Part shown: one piece after another, positions 59,287 through 64,000 of the stretch
How the letters are laid out: every line of letters begins with the position of its first letter
Numbering within the stretch: position 1 is the first letter of the stretch
From: Streptomyces odontomachi
GTDB lineage: Bacteria; Actinomycetota; Actinomycetes; Streptomycetales; Streptomycetaceae
Assembly (NCBI RefSeq): GCF_024435355.1
Contig: NZ_JAMJWG010000001.1
Span: 310,001 to 374,000, forward strand
Direction: 5' to 3'
DNA length: 64,000 nt
Notes under the pieces: generated by a model
The model's database searches: none
What the model saw: only the letters and a program-made list of their open reading frames with translations
What the model was told of the DNA's origin: nothing
Translations under genes and position numbers: made by a program

Positions 59287-60383
59287 GCGGCACTCCCCGG
59301 ATCGACGTCGCCTTCGACGCGGACCAGACCCGGCAGGCCATCGAGTACGGCTATGCGCGCGAGTGGTCCGACGGACTGCCGCTCGTCCCCGTCACCCCCG
59401 CCCTCGTCGACCGCTTCCTCGCCACCACGCCCCGCGATCCGGCCGAGGTCATCGGCACCATGGAGCACCTCGGCCGGTCCTGCACCGTCGAACTCGCGGC
59501 CGTCAACGCCGCCATGGCGGGCTGCGAACCCGCCTGCTTCCCGGTCGTGCTCGCCGCCTGGAGCGCGCTCATGCTGGAGCGGGCCGCACGCGGCGGAGCC
59601 TGGCAGTCCACCTCCGGGCCCGCCCCGCTCATCGTGGTCAACGGCCCGATCCGCAAGGAACTCGGCTTCAACTCCACGGGCGGCGCCCTCGGCCCCGGCT
59701 TCCGCGCCAACGCCACCGTCGCCCGCGCCCTCGGTCTCATCGTCCGCAACGCCTTCGGGCTGCGCCCGCACGGACTCGAGCAGTCCACCCAGGGCGTCCC
59801 GGGCCGCTGGACCCTGTGTCTGGGCGAGAACGAGGAGGACAGCCCCTGGGAGCCGCTCGCCGCGAGCACCGGCCTCGGCGCCCCCGACGCCGTCACCGCC
59901 ACCCTGCTGCGCACCTGCGCCTACGTCGACAACCGGCACACCGCCGACCCCGAACAGGTTCTGTGGGACCTGGCCGACGCCATGTCCGCCACCGGGGCGA
60001 TCATCTTCCGGCACACCGCCTGCGCGCTCATCCTCGGCCCCGACCACGCCCGCTTCCTCGCCGACGCCGGATACGGCCGCCGCGACGTGCAGCAGTGGCT
60101 GTACGAGCACGCCGGGCGCACCGTCGCCGACCTGCGCCGCGCCGGCAAGGACGGGGTCGGCGAGGACAACGGCGTGCGGTACGCCACCGGGACGGCCCCC
60201 GAGGCCCCCGGCGGCGAGGAGTTCGTACGGTTCCTCCCCTCGCCCGAGTCGATCCCCGTCCTCGTGGCCGGCGCCCACGGGGCCGCCATGTCCATGGTCG
60301 GGCGGATCTTCGGCAACTGGTCGGGTGGCGCGGTCCCCGTCGTCCGTGGCGAACCGCATCCCCATCCCCTCAAGGAGGCCTGA
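59283..60383 (+). CDS. Partner protein of the UGSC operon, conserved hypothetical
   Basis: This 366-residue cytoplasmic protein starts at a GTG overlapping the UGSC stop (GTGA). Notable segments are a CxxxC pair in NAAMAGCEPACFPVVLAAW, IVVNGPIRKELGFNSTGGALGPGFRANATVARALGLIVRNAFG, and HGAAMSMVGRIFGNWSGG. It matches the large proteins that I recall as frequently adjacent to UGSC proteins, so the two may form one enzyme in which both cysteine motifs act. I do not know a characterised member. Confidence 0.6.
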   Translation: MSGTPRIDVAFDADQTRQAIEYGYAREWSDGLPLVPVTPALVDRFLATTPRDPAEVIGTMEHLGRSCTVELAAVNAAMAGCEPACFPVVLAAWSALMLERAARGGAWQSTSGPAPLIVVNGPIRKELGFNSTGGALGPGFRANATVARALGLIVRNAFGLRPHGLEQSTQGVPGRWTLCLGENEEDSPWEPLAASTGLGAPDAVTATLLRTCAYVDNRHTADPEQVLWDLADAMSATGAIIFRHTACALILGPDHARFLADAGYGRRDVQQWLYEHAGRTVADLRRAGKDGVGEDNGVRYATGTAPEAPGGEEFVRFLPSPESIPVLVAGAHGAAMSMVGRIFGNWSGGAVPVVRGEPHPHPLKEA

Positions 60384-60384
60384 C

Positions 60385-60675
60385 GTGCTCGACACCGAAG
60401 CGCTGGCAGCGGTCCGGCGCACCCTGGAGGCCGACGGCTTCCACCTCGACGCCCGCGAGGACGGCGGCCGGCTGCATGTCACCGTCACCGCCGACCCCGG
60501 GACGTGCGGCGACTGCCTCGTGCCCAAGGACGTCCTGCGGCAGATCCTGCACCGGGCCCTCGGCACCCCCGTGCGGTCCATCGACGTGACGTACCCGCAC
60601 GACACCCTCGCGAAGGACACCCGCGCACCCGACACCCTGGGCGCACCCGACAGCCTTGAGGAGACCGCCAGGTGA
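60385..60675 (+). CDS. Small CxxC protein of the UGSC operon
   Basis: This 96-residue protein has the motif DPGTCGDCLVPKDVLRQIL (CxxC near residue 42) and a charged, Asp/Thr-rich C-terminus. The GTG at 60385 follows AAGGAGG by a good spacing, immediately after the partner gene. The CxxC could be a redox pair or a metal/Fe-S ligand for the UGSC enzyme. No family is recognised. Confidence 0.65.
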   Translation: MLDTEALAAVRRTLEADGFHLDAREDGGRLHVTVTADPGTCGDCLVPKDVLRQILHRALGTPVRSIDVTYPHDTLAKDTRAPDTLGAPDSLEETAR

Positions 60676-61499
60676 CCGCCGACTTCGATGCCCCGCACGA
60701 CCCGATCGCCGCCGCCGACCCCACCGCCGACGGCCAGTGGCTGCGCGGTCGCGGCGCCCTCGTCACCGGGGCCGGGCTCTCCGGGGCCGAGGGCGGGGTC
60801 GGCCATGCGATCGCCCGGGTCTTCGCCCGGCACGGCGCCGTCGTCGCCGTCCTGGACCGCGACCCGAAAGCCGCCGACCGGACCGTCGAGGCGATCGTGA
60901 CGGACGGCGGCTCGGCTTTTCGTGTCGACGCCGACGCCACCGGCGACGAGGACTGCCGGCGTGCCGTCGCCCAGTGCGCAGAGCGCTTCGGCGGCCGCCT
61001 GGACCTCCTGGTCAACAACGTGGCCTCGGGCGAACGGTCCGGGATCCTCGAGGTCGGCACGGACGACTGGGACCGGCTCATGGACGTCAACCTCAAGAGC
61101 GCCTGGCTGATGACGAGGCATGCGGAGCGGGTGATGGCGGACGGGTCCGCGATCGTCAACATCTCCTCCGTGGGGGCCCGGACGCCCGGCCCGGGCATGG
61201 TCTACAGCGTCGCCAAGGCCGGCCTGGAGAACCTCACCAAGGGCGCGGCGAGCACGCTCGGCCCGCGCGGCATCCGCGTCAACTGCGTGCAGATCGGGGC
61301 GATCTGGTCGTCGATGGCGGCCCGTAACATCCCCGCCGAGGCCCGCGAATCCCGCCGCCGCGCCATCGTCCTCGGCACGGAGGGCACGCCATGGGACCCG
61401 GCGTACGCGGCCCTGTTCCTGGCCAGCGACAAGGCGCGCTGGATCTCCGGGCACATCCTCAGCGTCGAGGGCGGCGGCATGGGCCGCCCGCCGCGTTGA
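60672..61499 (+). CDS. Short-chain dehydrogenase/reductase
   Basis: This 275-residue SDR has a glycine loop VTGAGLSGAEGGVGHAIARVFA longer than the usual TGxxxGxG, D-rich cofactor recognition (AVLDRDPKAADR), LDLLVNNVASG, the catalytic set INISSVGA ... YSVAKAG (Tyr/Lys), and a C-terminal GHILSVEGGGMGRPPR. It would oxidise or reduce a hydroxyl/keto group with NAD(P). The GTG overlaps the previous stop (GTGA), closing the four-gene operon. Confidence 0.9.
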   Translation: MTADFDAPHDPIAAADPTADGQWLRGRGALVTGAGLSGAEGGVGHAIARVFARHGAVVAVLDRDPKAADRTVEAIVTDGGSAFRVDADATGDEDCRRAVAQCAERFGGRLDLLVNNVASGERSGILEVGTDDWDRLMDVNLKSAWLMTRHAERVMADGSAIVNISSVGARTPGPGMVYSVAKAGLENLTKGAASTLGPRGIRVNCVQIGAIWSSMAARNIPAEARESRRRAIVLGTEGTPWDPAYAALFLASDKARWISGHILSVEGGGMGRPPR

Positions 61500-61568
61500 A
61501 CGGCCCGGCGCACCCGGCCGCGGCCCGCACGACCCGCCCACGGAGTGGGCCGACCGCTTCAGGCGCTG

Positions 61569-62582
61569 TCAGCCGCATTCGGCGGACGTGTGGCGGCGGT
61601 AGTCGGTGGGGGCGATGCCGTAGGTCGCGCGGAACGCCCGGGTGAAGGTCTCGTGGGCGCCGAAGCCGTGCTGGCGGGCGATGCGGTGGACGGGAACGGT
61701 TCGGAGCGTGGGGTCGCCCAGGGCGCGACGGGCCTTCTCCAGGCGCTGGGTACGGATCCAGGCGGACACCGTGGTGCCGCGCGGCTGGAACAGGCGGTGC
61801 AGATAGCTCAGGGAGATGTGGAGGGCCGCGGCTATCGCCCGTGGTGACAGCTGCGGATCAGGCAGATTGTCCTGTACGAATGCGTCGATGCGCGTGAGCA
61901 GTGCCTGTGGACTGTTCTCCTCGTAGGCCGTGTCCTCGGCGTCGAGGTGGTGGGCGAGCACGGCGAGGAGCAGGTCCTGGGCCACCGCCCCTATCCGGAG
62001 GGCGTCGGCTGCCTGGTAGGCGAGGGTGTCGGTGGCGATGCCCTGTATGAGGCGTCCGAGCAGGCCTCCGATTCCCGTGTCCGCGGGCAGCGGCCGGGCC
62101 ATCAGGCGATCGAGCCTGTCCACCGGCACCGCCAGTGCCCTTCGGGGGACGAAGAGACGCATGAGCGTGGTGACGTCGTCCGCGTCGTCGCCGTGGCCGC
62201 CGTGGCCGTCTTTCCCGCCGCCGAGGTGCAGGTGGAAGGGGCGTGAACTGTCATAGAGCGAAAGCTGAGATGGGCCCAGTACCGTCTGCCGCTCCGCCTG
62301 CTGGAGGCCGAGGCTCCCTCTCAGCGGCATGACGAGGCCGATGAGTTCCGGGTCCGCCTGGCGGATCAGGTGCGCGGTCCGCTGCACCTGGAAGGCGGTG
62401 GTGGCGAAATGGGCGAGGTTGACGGGGCCGAGGTCCAGTTCCCTTATGGTGGCGCGGAAGGTGGCGGGCGTTCGGCTGACCACCCGCATGGGGTGTCTGC
62501 TGGTGCGCCACATCGAGTCCAGCGCCGCGAAACTCTCGACGGGCCGTAAGGCATCACTCTGAAAAACCGTCTGGACCACCAT
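61569..62582 (-). CDS. AraC-family regulator
   Basis: This 337-residue protein has an N-terminal AraC-binding-2-like sensing domain (FRATIRELDLGPVNLAHFATTAFQVQRTAHLI; LSLYDSSRPFHLHL) and C-terminal HTHs (LSPRAIAAALHISLSYLHRLFQPRGTTVSAWIRTQRLEKARRAL; VHRIARQHGFGAHETFTRAFRATYGIAPTDYR). It resembles the regulator at 41975-42973 in layout. It starts at the ATG at 62582 and diverges from a small secreted-protein gene; direct repeats of AraC type lie between them at 62778-62816. Confidence 0.9.
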   Translation of the reverse strand: MVVQTVFQSDALRPVESFAALDSMWRTSRHPMRVVSRTPATFRATIRELDLGPVNLAHFATTAFQVQRTAHLIRQADPELIGLVMPLRGSLGLQQAERQTVLGPSQLSLYDSSRPFHLHLGGGKDGHGGHGDDADDVTTLMRLFVPRRALAVPVDRLDRLMARPLPADTGIGGLLGRLIQGIATDTLAYQAADALRIGAVAQDLLLAVLAHHLDAEDTAYEENSPQALLTRIDAFVQDNLPDPQLSPRAIAAALHISLSYLHRLFQPRGTTVSAWIRTQRLEKARRALGDPTLRTVPVHRIARQHGFGAHETFTRAFRATYGIAPTDYRRHTSAECG

Positions 62583-62910
62583 CGCCCCCGCCCATGACTG
62601 TCGGAGTTCTCTCGGGCCCTGGTGGTACCCCGGCCCGACGTCGTCATCATACGGACCGACGAGCGCGGGGCCGGACGGGCTGCCGCGCGGTCGGACAACC
62701 GGTCCGGCGCCGTTTCACCGCTGGTCCTTCAGCCAGGCGGGCCCGGGACGCCACGCGATCACGTCGCCGGGTGTTCCGTAGATGGACGGTCAAGGGGCGT
62801 AGACGCATGGTCAAGGACATTCCCTGCGTCGGCCGGCAGGATTCGAGCGTAATCAGTTGGAACTCGAAAACGAAGTCGACTCAACAGAGCCGACTCCAGG
62901 AGGACAACGA
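62583..62910. promoter_or_regulatory. Intergenic region with AraC-type direct repeats
   Basis: Two 18-base repeats, GTAGATGGACGGTCAAGG (62778-62795) and GTAGACGCATGGTCAAGG (62799-62816), match at 15 positions and start 21 bases apart, two helical turns, as AraC-type half-sites usually do. They lie 95-133 bases before the secreted-protein gene. The rest of the 328 bases shows no gene; AGGAGG precedes the ATG at 62911. Confidence 0.6.
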
Positions 62911-63243
62911 ATGCGTCGAATTGCGACGACAGCCGCGGTGACGGGTTTGCTGCTCGCGCTCGGAACGGGTGCCAGCGAGGCGGCAACGCCGACCCTCTCT
63001 TCTGCGAGCCCGACTCTCATGAACACCGCCAGCTTCCCATGCACCGTGCCGCAGGGTTCCTCCGTCAATTACTCGTGGACAGAAGGAATAACGTCCACCA
63101 CGGTGTACTACAACAACCACTGTTCCAGTGGAATATACGTCACCATGCACTTCAACTTCAGCAGCGAGTGCTGGCTCACCCCGGTCGGCAAGGGCAGCTC
63201 GATCTGGAAACCCGATTTCTCACGCATCACCGAAGGATGCTGA
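62911..63243 (+). CDS. Small secreted cysteine-containing protein
   Basis: This 110-residue pre-protein has a clear signal peptide (MRRIATTAAVTGLLLALGTG, cleavage probably after ASEA or EAA) and a mature part of about 85 residues rich in Ser, Thr, Tyr and Asn. Its four cysteines (FPC, NHC, SEC and the terminal EGC) could form two disulfides. The ATG at 62911 follows AGGAGG. The family is not recognised. Regulation by the divergent AraC protein through the direct repeats is likely. It may be a small extracellular inhibitor, binding protein or toxin. Confidence 0.75.
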   Translation: MRRIATTAAVTGLLLALGTGASEAATPTLSSASPTLMNTASFPCTVPQGSSVNYSWTEGITSTTVYYNNHCSSGIYVTMHFNFSSECWLTPVGKGSSIWKPDFSRITEGC

Positions 63244-63404
63244 GAGCCCGTCCTCTGCTGATGCAACGGCGGATTTGAGCACAGCTGGCCAGGAGACCCT
63301 GTTCCAGCCGGCTTGGGCGTGGCGCGCGCGTGGTGGTGGCGCGCCGCGCCCGCACTCTTGCCGAGGGCGACTGGACCGCCCCGGAGTTCTCAGGGCTTGC
63401 CGGC

Positions 63405-64000
63405 CTACTCCGGTCGCAGTTCCGTGCGCAGGAGTGCGAGTGCCGCGCTGACCGGTGGCACGATCAGCGCGGTCAGGAGCAGCAGGCTCGCCGCGGCCGG
63501 GACGATCTCCATCACGGCGCCGGTGGCGTAGGGGTTGTCGTTCGTGAGCCGGAGCACGGCGAGCCCGACCGGGTGGGCGAGGGGCTCCGCCGCACGGGAC
63601 AGGGCGTCGTACGCGGCGACGACGAGGGCGGTGAGCAGGAGGCAGACGCCGAAGGCCCGCCACCGTCGGTTGCCGCCCGTCAGTGTCCAGGATCGGCGTA
63701 CGGCGGTCCGCGCGGTGGACGCGCCGTTCACCGCGGCGGCGTTGGCGAGGCCCAGACGCCACCACACGACGAAGGCAAGCGCGAGGACGACGAGAGGCAG
63801 GCCGTAGCCCAGCAGCCGGTAGGGCGTACTGGTCGATTGGGAGAGCCTGTCGACGTCGATGTCCATCACGCCCCCGTTCTCGAAGAACATCCACACGACC
63901 AGGGCGAGCAGTGCCAGGGGACCCGCGCACACGCTCGTCAGCAGGTGCACGCGGAAGGCGAGCCAGGTGTACGGGCGGCAGCGTCGCCACAACTGGCCGG
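63405..64000 (-). CDS. Polytopic membrane protein, C-terminal part (cut by the window edge)
   Basis: About 198 codons are visible, with at least four helices (HLLTSVCAGPLALLALVVWMFF; LLGYGLPLVVLALAFVVWW; WRAFGVCLLLTALVVAAY; VPAAASLLLLTALIVPPVSA). The segment AAAVNGASTARTAVRRSWTLTGGNRRWRAFGV resembles the membrane domain found in glycerophosphodiester-phosphodiesterase-linked and related Streptomyces proteins. The frame is open to the right edge, so the start lies beyond 64000. Function unknown. The 160 bases before its stop show nothing. Confidence 0.6.
   Translation of the reverse strand, partial: GQLWRRCRPYTWLAFRVHLLTSVCAGPLALLALVVWMFFENGGVMDIDVDRLSQSTSTPYRLLGYGLPLVVLALAFVVWWRLGLANAAAVNGASTARTAVRRSWTLTGGNRRWRAFGVCLLLTALVVAAYDALSRAAEPLAHPVGLAVLRLTNDNPYATGAVMEIVPAAASLLLLTALIVPPVSAALALLRTELRPE

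Noticed and set aside
59205..61541. 778-codon open frame on the minus strand
   Set aside because: It is the antisense shadow of the UGSC operon, whose plus-strand genes have overlaps, ribosome sites and recognised motifs.
1..64000. tRNA, rRNA or riboswitch genes
   Set aside because: No cloverleaf, rRNA core sequence or conserved riboswitch core was recognised by eye on either strand.

Overview
The window looks like a chromosomal segment of a Streptomyces-type actinomycete. It is very GC-rich, GTG starts are common, and neighbouring genes often overlap by ATGA or GTGA. TTA leucine codons are rare and confined to a few regulatory and accessory genes. The gene families are typical of that group: a SARP/NB-ARC/TPR regulator, AraC, IclR, XRE and PaaX regulators, a DUF574-type methyltransferase, F420/LLM oxidoreductases and an SCO6745-family protein. 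The mix of specialised-metabolism and catabolic operons with many broken genes resembles a chromosome arm rather than a conserved core. No rRNA, tRNA, CRISPR array, origin or intact insertion sequence was recognised.

Region 1 (1-4597, minus strand) is the most unusual part. A 20-residue peptide gene with a strong ribosome-binding site is followed by a perfect 13-bp hairpin, then by five overlapping genes: an M16 metallopeptidase, a GNAT-like protein, a nucleotidyltransferase-family protein, an ABC ATPase and an ABC-2 permease (cut by the window edge). This is the layout expected for a very short RiPP precursor with its processing and export genes. A JmjC-type Fe(II)/2-oxoglutarate oxygenase gene (4772-5728) diverges from it.

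Region 2 (5775-12441, plus strand) starts with a nested palindrome and a stand-alone LuxR-type HTH gene. It continues as a nearly gapless operon: an uncertain basic small protein, an Old-Yellow-Enzyme family flavoenzyme, a sulfotransferase, a small P-loop kinase, a DegT aminotransferase, a second paralogous kinase and an EPSP-synthase homologue. TTA codons in the regulator, the sulfotransferase and the aminotransferase suggest bldA-dependent expression. Regions 1 and 2 may be one cluster or two adjacent ones.

Region 3 (12.5-20.2 kb) holds single genes: a GNAT enzyme, a secreted protein, a SARP-type regulator, an APH-family kinase, a methyltransferase and a zinc-ribbon protein. Region 4 (20.3-26.1 kb) is a gene graveyard. 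It contains a frameshifted GH35 beta-galactosidase fused to half of a sugar ABC permease, a frameshifted second permease, a truncated cellulase-like hydrolase and the remains of two tandem ABC exporters fused by deletion. Region 5 (26.2-31.3 kb) has a small membrane protein, an AadA-like nucleotidyltransferase, an ATP-grasp ligase, an SCO6745-family protein behind a palindromic operator and a PH-domain membrane protein, and ends in a 20-bp perfect terminator hairpin.

Region 6 (31.3-40.0 kb) is an aromatic-acid catabolic operon under a divergent IclR regulator: importer, ThDP decarboxylase, aldehyde dehydrogenase, FAH-family hydrolase, gentisate dioxygenase and flavin hydroxylase. It would route (hydroxy)benzoylformate through (hydroxy)benzoate and gentisate. 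Region 7 (40-48.8 kb) has an XRE regulator with a tautomerase, an AraC regulator, a PH-like gene behind twin palindromes, a two-component system, a methyltransferase and an LLM oxidoreductase whose promoter carries repeated TCTGTAC motifs.

Region 8 (48.9-58.4 kb) is a second catabolic block: amidohydrolase, zinc alcohol dehydrogenase, aldehyde dehydrogenase, GMC oxidoreductase and MFS transporter on the minus strand, and a PaaK-like ligase and PaaX-like regulator on the plus strand, with overlapping divergent promoters. Region 9 (58.6-63.2 kb) is a four-gene operon built around a UGSC-type protein, then an AraC regulator and a small secreted cysteine protein that share a promoter region containing direct repeats 21 bp apart. 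The window ends in a partial membrane protein.
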